Positions 56,801 to 63,254 are shown, counted from the stretch's first letter. The stretch: 64,000 bases of DNA from Bacteroides sp. OM05-12 (GCF_003438995.1 NZ_QSUN01000013.1:1-64000); one strand, 5' to 3'. A program made the numbers and translations. Notes: generated from the letters alone by a model not told the origin.

Positions 56801-56897
56801 TATTGACTTTACAGGGCAACGTTTACCTTCCGGAACGTATCTTGTGCGCTATTGGAAGAATGGGCATAGGTATAGTTCAAAGTTTTTAGTCCTATAA
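53853..56897 (+). CDS. PUL 2 large secreted protein: unrecognised (alpha/alpha)-type domain plus Ig-like, LamG and sorting-like domains
   Basis: 1014 residues. Signal peptide (MRKQILFVGLLCLCMISNGQ) but no lipobox. Residues about 25-520 are a paralogue of the lipoprotein at 46395 (shared motifs IPQPYLLRDW, GKDWWYDVMPNV, GWGCIVGRWGDYDVSGLIGE, GGNDYAFVMN, NLANASRLFYTD, VGYLAAVVESTDVEAILQ). It then has Ig-like domains (about 540-725), a LamG domain (about 745-905) and a sorting-like C-terminus (RVYSLFGIDFTGQRLPSGTYLVRYWKNG). The catalytic family is unknown to me. The pair in one PUL suggests a surface enzyme (this one) and a second form. It lies after a terminator, so it may be made in smaller amounts. 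Confidence 0.72.
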   Translation: MRKQILFVGLLCLCMISNGQTEQIAIPRIEKMPHIPQPYLLRDWKTVTEQYVDLVFNEHEGEHFPLSSQEKAGMNYAQYNPIYMDTYVGWNSHGKGSEAINVMPAVISAYLTGCEERSRLELAQGVMDFYNVRNGENVYLNGFSSKSGKDWWYDVMPNVYFYQLYQLADLPAALAREQFISVADQWLGAVSGLGGNTFLWRLPDMNHRAYDLITGKPLTSGVKEPESAGSIAWLLYHAYLETGERKYLKGAELSLEFLNSLTSNPSYELQLAYGVQVAAKMNALEGTDYDLEKMFNWCFNRGALRGWGCIVGRWGDYDVSGLIGEANDGGNDYAFVMNGFQQAAALAPVAKYDKRFARAYARWVLNLANASRLFYTDALPDTHQEQASLAWSRKYDANAVIPFESMKEKWEGTGPFAMGDALKGGWAATNLSLYSGSSVGYLAAVVESTDVEAILQLDLNRTDLDGRLKYPTYLYYNPYTEKRTVSVHLPAGSYRIYDAVSEVFLSEAVSGTYALTIPADGVRLLTLVPENVSLRQDGRLLYAGHCVIDYHAGNDFGSRLRIKNLEMQSSYLVKGQTAVARATVEHTTSSCTFAWEIDGDKVEKQLSSTIQFPADLSLGAHKLYVTVEDKGASCRDSVEFFVLDTQVSVPEITGIQVEETMPVQPNSVVRASVQLKNHAQPTDIKWTINGGTIEDEIDSKDDVMWRLPDAEGIYTLTCTASTVRGSVSKDYEVLVRSNDDDEVTPLLYFPFDDSLQDKVSGVVAAQYSGASPIFTNDAADNSVKALQVKNNFFYLPNSDELNFRDAITISLWICPQQKNGAEQFLVSHGSWQDRYKLSVNPDMTLRWTVKTASGVVDLDYSMPLTLNRFEHFCVVYTGFSLELYHNGMLDTYKSLTGDMGNTAENLTIGAMTMSEQAYNYQGVLDELYIFQHAVSPKQVKKLAYMEGVSHLTDINTTVDFFVEDGYLWASEEVEHFRVYSLFGIDFTGQRLPSGTYLVRYWKNGHRYSSKFLVL

Positions 56898-56945
56898 TGT
56901 TTATCGGTGTAGCCTTTGGAAATAATAGTAACAATAGGCGATATG

Positions 56946-56998
56946 AAAAAGACTCCGGCTTGCAATGTTTTATGATGTTTGCAAGTCGGAGTCGTTTG
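56946..56998. terminator. Hairpin between the PUL 2 secreted protein gene and kdpA
   Basis: A 15-base arm gactccggcttgcaa (56951-56965) pairs with ttgcaagtcggagtc (56979-56993) with one mismatch. A-rich sequence precedes and T-containing sequence follows (gtttgtt). It serves the convergent gene pair and is the left-hand PUL 2 / kdpA boundary. Confidence 0.85.
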
Positions 56999-57041
56999 TT
57001 GCAGAGCATAACTCTGTTAGTTATCAAAGCTCGTTACTTAA

Positions 57042-58748
57042 TTACAGACTAAAGTGTTCTGCAATCGTGCTCAAAGCTTGTACGGGGAAGAAAGACAGAG
57101 CTGCCACGATGAAGATGACAGCAAACGTCATCACACCGAATGTTACCGTATCTGTCTTCAACGTTCCGGCACTCTCCGGCACGAACTTTTTCCGGGCGAG
57201 CAGTCCGGCTATTGCCACTTGGCCGACAATCGGCAAGAAGCGTCCGAGAATCAGGACGATACCGCAGGAGTAGTTCCAGAACCATGTGTTGTCTCCTAAA
57301 CCTTCAAAACCGGAACCATTGTTGGCGGCAGAGGATGTATATTCGTAAAGCATCTCACCGAGTCCGTGAAAGCCCGGATTGTTGAGCCATCCGCCTTCAC
57401 TTTCCACAAATCCCGGTGCATGGGTAAACAGGTAAGCAGCGAGTGCCGTGCCGACAAGGATGATGAACGGGTGCAGCAACGCCACGATAGTGGCAATTTT
57501 CATCTCCCGCGCCTCCACCTTCTTACCGAGGAACTCAGGCGTACGCCCTACCATCAGTCCACTGATGAATACAGCAATGATAATGAATGTATAGTAATTC
57601 ATCCATCCCACGCCGACACCGCCGAACCATGTGTTAATCTGCATATTCAGCATCTCTATCATGCCGGATAGTGGCATGGTGGAATCGTGCATCCCATTGA
57701 CCGAGCCGTTGGAAGTGACGGTAGTCGTCACGCTCCATAATGCAGTAGCCCCTGCACCGATGCGGATTTCCTTACCTTCCATTGTCCCGTTGTCCTGAGC
57801 GATGCCGATGCTGTCGATGCGAGGATTGCCGCCCATTTCCTGATTGACGTTGATAACCACACCGACGATGTAGGCAAACAGCATGACGCCGAAGATGGTA
57901 TAGCCGAGCCGTTTACGCTTCAGGTAGAAACCGAGTGCGAATACCATAGACATCGGCAGAATCAGGATAGACCAACATTCCAGCATGTTGGTAAGGTAAG
58001 TAGGGTTCTCCAACGGATGGGCGGAGTTTACGCCGAAGTAGCCTCCGCCGTTAGTACCCAATTGTTTGATAGGTACGATGGCAGCCGTAGGGCCTTGTGA
58101 AATTTGTTGTGTCGTACCCTCTAAAGTGGTGATTTCCATCTTACCGTCGAATCCCATTGGCGTTCCCTGTAAGATAAGGATAAAACCGACCACTAATGAT
58201 AACGGTAGTAAAATTCGTGTGCATCCTCTTACCAAGAAATACCAGAAGTTACCAATGGTCTGCGTACTCTTGCTTGCCATCGCTTTCATAATACCTGCCA
58301 TTGCCGCCATGCCCGTTGCCGCGGTGATGAACTGGAAAAGCATGATAACGAACAACTGTGTGAAATAGGTAAGACCGCTTTCACCGCTATAGTGTTGCAA
58401 GTTGCAGTTTACCATGAAACTGATACACGTGTTGAATGCTTGGTGAACGCTTTGTCCGATGTTCCCGTCCGGGTTGAGTGGTAGAACACCTTGTGCTGTC
58501 AGTAACACCATTCCCCAAAGGAACCAAAAGAGGTTGATAGTGAGCAATGCCCGCAAGAACTGCTTCCAATTCATTTCTTCTGCCGGATTGATACCGCATA
58601 CTTTGTACATGAACTTTTCTACCGGAGTCATGAAATCCGACCAAACCTTTTCACCTTTATAAACTTTGGCGATATATTTCCCGATGGGATATGCTAATAT
58701 GACCATCAGGACAATCTGTGCCACAATACCTAAAATCTCTGTATTCAT
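57042..58748 (-). CDS. kdpA: Potassium-transporting ATPase potassium-binding subunit A
   Basis: 568 residues with about ten membrane helices, the K+-selective channel-like subunit of KdpFABC. Selectivity-filter motif NGGGYFGVNSAHPLENPTYLTN and the repeats NTCISFMVNCNLQHYSGESGLTYFTQ and SSAANNGSGFEGLGDN match KdpA. The gene follows kdpF by 21 bp on minus. kdpB, its normal downstream neighbour, is not next: the minus strand continues with about 17.7 kb containing PUL 2 before kdpB begins. Confidence 0.97.
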   Translation of the reverse strand: MNTEILGIVAQIVLMVILAYPIGKYIAKVYKGEKVWSDFMTPVEKFMYKVCGINPAEEMNWKQFLRALLTINLFWFLWGMVLLTAQGVLPLNPDGNIGQSVHQAFNTCISFMVNCNLQHYSGESGLTYFTQLFVIMLFQFITAATGMAAMAGIMKAMASKSTQTIGNFWYFLVRGCTRILLPLSLVVGFILILQGTPMGFDGKMEITTLEGTTQQISQGPTAAIVPIKQLGTNGGGYFGVNSAHPLENPTYLTNMLECWSILILPMSMVFALGFYLKRKRLGYTIFGVMLFAYIVGVVINVNQEMGGNPRIDSIGIAQDNGTMEGKEIRIGAGATALWSVTTTVTSNGSVNGMHDSTMPLSGMIEMLNMQINTWFGGVGVGWMNYYTFIIIAVFISGLMVGRTPEFLGKKVEAREMKIATIVALLHPFIILVGTALAAYLFTHAPGFVESEGGWLNNPGFHGLGEMLYEYTSSAANNGSGFEGLGDNTWFWNYSCGIVLILGRFLPIVGQVAIAGLLARKKFVPESAGTLKTDTVTFGVMTFAVIFIVAALSFFPVQALSTIAEHFSL

Positions 58749-58769
58749 ATCTTCAATAGATTAATACCG

Positions 58770-58850
58770 TTAAAACTTCTCAGGTCTGATAAGTACATAC
58801 ATCAGATACCCGAACATAATTACGCTGATAATAAATAGTGCTATGTACAT
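58770..58850 (-). CDS. kdpF: KdpF, potassium-transporting ATPase small subunit
   Basis: A 26-residue peptide with a single membrane helix (about 3-20) and the C-terminal tail LIRPEKF that marks KdpF; it is too short for most gene finders. It ends 21 bp before kdpA and starts 20 bp after the stop of a second short membrane peptide. KdpF stabilises the KdpFABC complex. A purine-rich stretch (ggagaaag) lies before the start. Confidence 0.9.
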   Translation of the reverse strand: MYIALFIISVIMFGYLMYVLIRPEKF

Positions 58851-58870
58851 AACTACTTTCTCCTTTTCAT

Positions 58871-58972
58871 TTAGATATTCTCGAACCAATCAATACATTT
58901 GTAAAAGAACCAAAAGCAAGCTGCCCCGCTAAGGACGCAAACGGCAAATCCTAATACATCAAATTCCATCAT
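58871..58972 (-). CDS. Short membrane peptide upstream of kdpF (function unknown)
   Basis: A 33-residue reading frame (32 from the second ATG at 58969) with a purine-rich site (gaagaagaag) directly upstream. Residues about 5-24 form a hydrophobic helix with four Cys/Trp/Phe-rich turns, followed by a short polar tail ending DWFENI. It is the first gene of the sigma-54-preceded kdpF-kdpA half and lies 20 bp ahead of kdpF. I know no family. It could be a second small Kdp subunit or a membrane-bound regulator. Confidence 0.65.
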   Translation of the reverse strand: MMEFDVLGFAVCVLSGAACFWFFYKCIDWFENI

Positions 58973-59018
58973 CTTCTTCTTATTTTTAATTAATACTGTT
59001 GTTTATTGCCATAGGGTA

Positions 59019-59034
59019 TGCCAAAGGCGTGCCA
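59019..59034 (-). promoter_or_regulatory. kdpF: Sigma-54-like (-24/-12) promoter of the kdpF-kdpA half
   Basis: Read on minus: TGGCACGCCTTTGGCA, with the TGGCAC of the -24 element exact and GC at -12 ten nt after GG. One base differs from TTGC in the -12 box. The predicted start near 59008 gives a leader of about 36 nt to the first short frame. Confidence 0.75.
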
Positions 59035-59113
59035 TAAATAAGAGTGGATATGGTAAGTGATGGTATATCAGTGAGATAGTGTTTTGGAATAATATAGAGA
59101 GTAGAGGGGATAT

Positions 59114-59152
59114 CTTTTCATTTTGGTAGGGTTGGTTATTGTTTTGATAAGT
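59114..59152 (-). promoter_or_regulatory. kdpF: Upstream activator-like element of the kdpF-kdpA half
   Basis: Two blocks on plus: cttttcattttgg (59114-59126) and attgttttga (59138-59147), starts 24 bp apart. The block begins 95 bp from the start of the promoter motif. Identical blocks and spacing are found upstream of kdpB (31/39 identical). Confidence 0.65.
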
Positions 59153-59246
59153 GGTAACTCCGATACCTAATGTAGAAGTCTATGTTTATCCGAACAAATT
59201 TCAATAAAAAGCATAGGTTTTATTAAGTCCTTTATATTAATTCGCT

Positions 59247-59254
59247 TATTTTTG
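59247..59254 (+). promoter_or_regulatory. Possible -7 element (TATTTTTG) for the first MORN-like gene
   Basis: A TAnnTTTG match 148 bp before the ATG at 59402. No clear -33 TTTG was found. The leader would carry the 17-bp hairpin. Confidence 0.35.
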
Positions 59255-59343
59255 TGGACGTATTAAATGAATTTAGAAAGATACCTGAAAAGATGGATTT
59301 TATACAGAGTTGGTTTAAAGGTTTTGAAGATGGAATAACCCGA

Positions 59344-59384
59344 CTAAAGCACTTCCATTATTATAAATAATGGAAGTGCTTTAG
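59344..59384 (+). other. 17-bp perfect hairpin in the leader of the MORN-like gene
   Basis: Arms ctaaagcacttccatta (59344-59360) and taatggaagtgctttag (59368-59384) with a 7-nt loop, 17 bp before the start codon. There is no T-tract, so it is unlikely to be a simple terminator. It overlaps a 25-codon frame at 59293-59370. Confidence 0.6.
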
Positions 59385-59401
59385 GGAATGCAAAACATAT
59401 T

Positions 59402-60724
59402 ATGACTATGAGGAACATCATTAAGAATGTGTTCTTGTTTGTATCTTTACTACCGTTTATTGCAGTGGGGGCACAAGAATACATAAAGCAAGATACTGTC
59501 TATCGGAAGGATGGTACGTTATGGAGAATTAACGAATACATAGATGGACAGATGATAAAACGTACAACGTATGACAAATGGGGGCGGAAGTACGACGTGA
59601 CACCGTTTAGGAATGGAGAACCTTTCGGATGGTCGGAGTTTTGGGATTTTGATAACGATTCTTACCAGCGATGTTTTTGTAAAGGTTGGGGATCGCCTCG
59701 TATCGTGGACAAATATTCGGTGTGGCAAGACCAGAAAGGCTTATCCCGCCGCATAGTGCAAGACGAGGGATACGAAACTCATTCTTTTAATAAACCTGAT
59801 TGCGACTCTACGCAGACAGATATAACCGATACTCATATCGTGTTGCGCGACTACAAGGAGGGACAACTCCGTTCTTTGGAGCAATATACTTCCGATCTTA
59901 TTCCCGACGGTACGTTTGAAGATTATCATCCTGGTGGAAAGATTGCGTGTAGACGACTATTTAGACAAGGCGAGTTGGTGAGCGAACAGTTTTTTGATTA
60001 TAAAGGAGAGGAAATGTATGATGGAGAAGATAATACGGGGAACATGGCATCTAACGAACCGGAAGAGATAGAAGATAATGAGCCGGATGGGGTGAAAATA
60101 ACGAAACTGACGAAAGAAGAATATCGGGAACTTTTGGCTAAGAGTTGCGATAGCAAGAACTTGCGCGAGTGCTTGGATAGCGGACACGATCTTATTATCC
60201 GTAACACTGCGGGTGAGATACTTTTGGAGCGGCATTCAACGGAAGAAGATTGGAAATCTACTAGTGAAGGAACTAGCGGTCATCTGAATTTTGCCTATTA
60301 TGGATATGATAAGAATCTGGGGTTACATTTGGGTTTCTCAAGTTATGGAGACTACAATGACGTGCACTTTTTCGTTGTGCCCGAAAAGACTCCTGCATCT
60401 AAATATCCGGAAAGTAATATTGACTATCTGGAGTTGGAAGCTGAAAGTATATCTATTCATGAAACTACCGGATATATTGCTGTGATATGTGGTGACCGCA
60501 CTACCCGCAACTATTCTCTATTCTGTTACTCTTGGAACGGGACGGAGTTCGCTTCCGTTTTCGATTTTATACTGGACTTACCTGTTGGTCTTCCTGATCT
60601 ATGGTGGATAGGAGATAACTCGCTGATCGTCAGTTTATATGAGGGAGAGTGGTATCGTATAGACGTTACTCCTGAGGCACTGAAGCCTGAATTAATGGGA
60701 GAAGAGGACGAAGGTGATATATAA
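59402..60724 (+). CDS. Secreted MORN-like protein, function unknown
   Basis: 440 residues with a signal peptide (MTMRNIIKNVFLFVSLLPFIAVGAQ). The first half has MORN-variant-like repeats (YRKDGTLWRINEYIDGQMIKR, FRNGEPFGWSEFWDFDND, FEDYHPGGKIACRRLFRQGELVSEQFF) as in YwqK-type proteins. The second half (about 240-430) is an unrecognised beta-rich domain ending WRYRIDVT-like and acidic. A linker of acidic residues (GEDNTGNMASNEPEEIEDNEP) joins them. It precedes a second MORN-repeat protein by 63 bp, with a promoter box for the latter. Confidence 0.72.
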   Translation: MTMRNIIKNVFLFVSLLPFIAVGAQEYIKQDTVYRKDGTLWRINEYIDGQMIKRTTYDKWGRKYDVTPFRNGEPFGWSEFWDFDNDSYQRCFCKGWGSPRIVDKYSVWQDQKGLSRRIVQDEGYETHSFNKPDCDSTQTDITDTHIVLRDYKEGQLRSLEQYTSDLIPDGTFEDYHPGGKIACRRLFRQGELVSEQFFDYKGEEMYDGEDNTGNMASNEPEEIEDNEPDGVKITKLTKEEYRELLAKSCDSKNLRECLDSGHDLIIRNTAGEILLERHSTEEDWKSTSEGTSGHLNFAYYGYDKNLGLHLGFSSYGDYNDVHFFVVPEKTPASKYPESNIDYLELEAESISIHETTGYIAVICGDRTTRNYSLFCYSWNGTEFASVFDFILDLPVGLPDLWWIGDNSLIVSLYEGEWYRIDVTPEALKPELMGEEDEGDI

Positions 60725-60796
60725 ATATGATTTGAAAAATAGATAGAGATAGAAAAACTTATTAGGAATTACCCTTTAACTGTGAATTGCTTTATT

Positions 60797-60804
60797 TATA
60801 TTTG
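60797..60804 (+). promoter_or_regulatory. -7 element (TATATTTG) of the second MORN gene
   Basis: An exact TAnnTTTG match 34 bp before the ATG at 60838. It lies inside the longer open frame that begins at 60787, which excludes that start. Confidence 0.5.
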
Positions 60805-60837
60805 CAGGCAATAGTAAAATATTTATTAATCTATAAT

Positions 60838-61914
60838 ATGGTTCAAATGAAGAGATTATTTTTAGCATTCCTGTGCGGAGTGATTGCCCTGAATATGGCG
60901 GCTCAAGAGAAAGTGTATCAGATAGACGAAGTGTCGGTCATCAACTACGGTGACGGGAGGTTACTATTCCGTCAGTTGAATGACGACAAGACTCCTCTAC
61001 AGGGAGAACACCGTATCATCGACGGGTATCACTCGGAATATTTGCTTGCCAACTTTAAAGACGGGATGTTCGACGGATTGTATCGTCACTTCAAGCGGAA
61101 CGCGCTTGCCGAAGAGAGTATTTATAAGAATGGTAATCTGGACGGTTATCGTAAGTTGTATTACAGTGATGGTAAGACTTTACAACAGGAGGCAACATTT
61201 ACGGAAGGTAAGTTGAACGGTGTTTCCAAGTCCTATACCCAAAATGGAAAATTGGAGACAGAGGCTGTTTATAAGATGGGTGTACAAGATGGATATGACC
61301 GCCGTTATGACTATGAAACCGGAGAACTGCGACTTGATACATATTATAAAGACGGGAAACCGGATGGTAATTGGGTGGAGCAAATCATAAGTAATGTAGG
61401 TGACTATACGCGTCGTAGCAGTTATAAGAATGGGATGCTTACCGGAATATATTCGGAAACGTGGAAAGATGGGATTCCCCGCAAGAAAGGTACTTATAAA
61501 GATGGTAAGAAAGACGGGGTATGGACGGAATACCGCCGTGACGGAACGCCTACCATCTCGACAACTTATAAAGCCGATGAGAAAACGGGTGAGGAGATCC
61601 GTTACTTTACTGATGGTAAGCCGGAAACATCTACCAATTATTTGAATGGAAAGCGTGATGGTGTTCGTCGGGAATATTATAACGGTAATGGTAATCTGAA
61701 ATCCGAGCGAACTTATAAAGCCAATAAAGAAGAGGGACCTTACAAGCGTTTTTATGAAAGTGGAACGTTGCGTGAAGAAGGTGAGTGTAAAAATGGTATG
61801 GAAGTCTATCGTAAAGAATATTACGACAATGGAAAGTTGAAATCCGTAGCCGAACGTCAGAACGGGTCGTGGAATACACTTGAACGTTACGATTCCAACG
61901 GGAAAAAGCAATGA
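60838..61914 (+). CDS. Secreted MORN-repeat (YwqK-like) protein
   Basis: 358 residues from the ATG at 60838 (another ATG at 60847); the open frame from 60787 begins with TTG and includes the promoter box. A signal peptide (MKRLFLAFLCGVIALNMAAQ) is followed by about twelve tandem MORN-variant repeats, e.g. YKNGNLDGYRKLYYSDGKTL, YKMGVQDGYDRRYDYETGEL, YKDGKKDGVWTEYRRDGTP, YLNGKRDGVRREYYNGNG. Such repeats form an elongated beta-sheet. YwqK family proteins are sometimes annotated as antitoxins, but no toxin gene lies beside this one. It is preceded by the other MORN-like gene. Confidence 0.85.
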   Translation: MVQMKRLFLAFLCGVIALNMAAQEKVYQIDEVSVINYGDGRLLFRQLNDDKTPLQGEHRIIDGYHSEYLLANFKDGMFDGLYRHFKRNALAEESIYKNGNLDGYRKLYYSDGKTLQQEATFTEGKLNGVSKSYTQNGKLETEAVYKMGVQDGYDRRYDYETGELRLDTYYKDGKPDGNWVEQIISNVGDYTRRSSYKNGMLTGIYSETWKDGIPRKKGTYKDGKKDGVWTEYRRDGTPTISTTYKADEKTGEEIRYFTDGKPETSTNYLNGKRDGVRREYYNGNGNLKSERTYKANKEEGPYKRFYESGTLREEGECKNGMEVYRKEYYDNGKLKSVAERQNGSWNTLERYDSNGKKQ

Positions 61915-61932
61915 TTTGATTTGTTTCGGGCG

Positions 61933-62298
61933 TTACAACATTTCTCGTTCCTTTCTCGTAAGGCTGGCAGCAACGATGTCATAGGATTTGCGGACAAGTT
62001 CGCGAATCTTATCGTCCGAAACATCTTGGTTGAAGTAGACGCTGATCCAATATTTCTTATTCATATGCCAACCGGCAGTGATGCCTGTGTAGCGGGCTTG
62101 TAGTTCTCGTGATTCGTCGGGATTGCATTTAATGCAACAGAAATCAAATACTTCGATGTTTACGAAGCAGAACCACTTGTCCGCTACATAAAAGCATAAT
62201 ACGTCACGGCTATACCTGTCGGCTACATTTGGAAAAGGCATTTTTTCGCTTACCCCTTTGAATGAAAGGCAATATTCCCTGAATTCTTCGATATTCAT
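61933..62298 (-). CDS. MmcQ/YjbR family DNA-binding-type protein
   Basis: 121 residues from the ATG at 62298 (MNIEEFREYCLSFKGV); the longer frame to 62388 runs through the promoter TATCTTTG. The family pattern is MPFPNVADRYSRDVLCFYVADKWFCFVNIE, then CNPDESRELQARYTGITAGWHMNKKYWISV and the C-terminal LVRKSYDIVAASL. Members have a CyaY-like/MmcQ fold and are sometimes called DNA-binding. Function is otherwise unknown. It is convergent to the MORN gene (19 bp apart). Confidence 0.9.
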   Translation of the reverse strand: MNIEEFREYCLSFKGVSEKMPFPNVADRYSRDVLCFYVADKWFCFVNIEVFDFCCIKCNPDESRELQARYTGITAGWHMNKKYWISVYFNQDVSDDKIRELVRKSYDIVAASLTRKEREML

Positions 62299-62322
62299 CT
62301 CTATTTGTTTATAGTTTCGGTA

Positions 62323-62330
62323 CAAAGATA
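62323..62330 (-). promoter_or_regulatory. -7 element (TATCTTTG) of the YjbR gene
   Basis: A minus-strand TAnnTTTG match 25 bp before the ATG at 62298, supporting the shorter gene start. A related TATCTTTA on plus (62352-62359) may serve the divergent GNAT gene at 62401. Confidence 0.5.
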
Positions 62331-62400
62331 CATTTACACGTTGTATTTTTCCTATCTTTACGACCGAAGTTATGTGTAATACAATCAAATTTTAGCACTT

Positions 62401-63045
62401 ATGGATATTGAACTTAGACGGGAACAGTCTTCAGACTATTCCGAAACAGAGAATGTGACGAGAGAAGCCTTTTGGAACCATTATTCTCCTGCATGTAGCG
62501 AGCATTATTTACTTCATATCATGCGTGATTGTCCTGCTTTCGTTCCGGAATTGGACGTTGTTGCAGTGTGTGACGGTAAGATAGTCGGGAATGTTGTCTA
62601 TATGAAGTCCGTTATCAGGGCAGACAATGGAAACAGTTATGAAGTATTGAGCTTAGGTCCAATCTCCGTGCTACCCGAATATCAGCGGAAAGGTATCGGT
62701 GTCCGGATGATTGAATATACAAGGGATATTGCCCGTCGGATGGGATTTGCAGCGATACTGTTGTGCGGTGATCCCGATTACTATTCCCGTCAGGGTTTCT
62801 TGTCTGCCGAAACATTCGGTATTCGCACGGAGGATGATATGTATGCCGATGCGCTTCAGGTTTGCCCCCTTAGTGAGCGTGCGATGTCCGGCATGAAAGG
62901 ACGGTACGTTGAGGATTCTATCTATCAAATCGACGAATCTGTGGCTTCTGACTTCGACAAGCATTTCCCGCCTAAAGAAATCATTGTCGGTACTCCCTCG
63001 CAAAAACGTTTCGATGAGATTGTGGTAAAACGGAGGAAAGCTTAA
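62401..63045 (+). CDS. GNAT-family N-acetyltransferase
   Basis: 214 residues, no signal peptide. The acetyl-CoA-binding motif A is LGPISVLPEYQRKGIGVRMIEYTRDIA (about residues 84-110; the Q/R-x-x-G-x-G/A pattern is QRKGIG). It is followed by GDPDYYSRQGFL, the conserved region near strand 5-6 in this subfamily. It transfers an acetyl group from acetyl-CoA to an unknown amine. The next gene starts 15 bp downstream, so the two may be co-transcribed. Confidence 0.92.
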   Translation: MDIELRREQSSDYSETENVTREAFWNHYSPACSEHYLLHIMRDCPAFVPELDVVAVCDGKIVGNVVYMKSVIRADNGNSYEVLSLGPISVLPEYQRKGIGVRMIEYTRDIARRMGFAAILLCGDPDYYSRQGFLSAETFGIRTEDDMYADALQVCPLSERAMSGMKGRYVEDSIYQIDESVASDFDKHFPPKEIIVGTPSQKRFDEIVVKRRKA

Positions 63046-63059
63046 AAAAGGAGGCACTT

Positions 63060-63254
63060 ATGAGCTTTGCAGGGCATGTTTATGATATGATACCTTCACT
63101 GCCTGATATTTCCGCTGAGGAGTTTGAAGAGATAGACCGGCAGGTAAAAGAGCGCGAACAGGGCGAGAAGAACTATTTCTTCCGGGCTAAGTTGGTGATG
63201 CTATGTTTTGCTGTTGGAGTATTGCTTTTGGTTTGGTTGATAAGCTCTTTATAA
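63060..63254 (+). CDS. Small single-span membrane protein, unknown function
   Basis: 64 residues: a soluble acidic/basic N-terminal part (about 1-41, coiled-coil-like EEFEEIDRQVKEREQGE) and one C-terminal membrane helix (about 44-63, LVMLCFAVGVLLLVWLISSL). A strong Shine-Dalgarno (aggagg) lies 8 bp before the ATG, which is unusual for Bacteroides. I recognise no family. It follows the GNAT gene by 15 bp. Confidence 0.75.
   Translation: MSFAGHVYDMIPSLPDISAEEFEEIDRQVKEREQGEKNYFFRAKLVMLCFAVGVLLLVWLISSL

Larger units (their letters stand above)
58973..59401. other. 429-bp gap between the kdpF-kdpA half and the first MORN-like gene
   Basis: Contains the sigma-54-like promoter (59019-59034) and its upstream element (59114-59152) for the kdpF-kdpA half. 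For the plus-strand gene it holds a possible -7 box (59247-59254), a 25-codon frame (59293-59370) and a 17-bp hairpin (59344-59384). Confidence 0.6.

Noticed and set aside
59262..59340. Short plus-strand frames before the first MORN gene
   Set aside because: Two overlapping frames of 23 and 25 codons with no family or clear ribosome site. Only the hairpin overlap was kept as a finding.
60787..60837. TTG-initiated extension of the second MORN gene
   Set aside because: It contains the TATATTTG box and a start codon rarely used here. The signal peptide begins at the later ATG.
61180..61911. 243-codon frame opposite the MORN-repeat gene
   Set aside because: The tandem repeats of the real gene keep the opposite frame open. 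The protein would be an Ile/Thr-rich repeat artefact.
62299..62388. Upstream extension of the YjbR gene
   Set aside because: It overlaps the TATCTTTG promoter box and is not conserved-looking. The family starts at MNIEEF.
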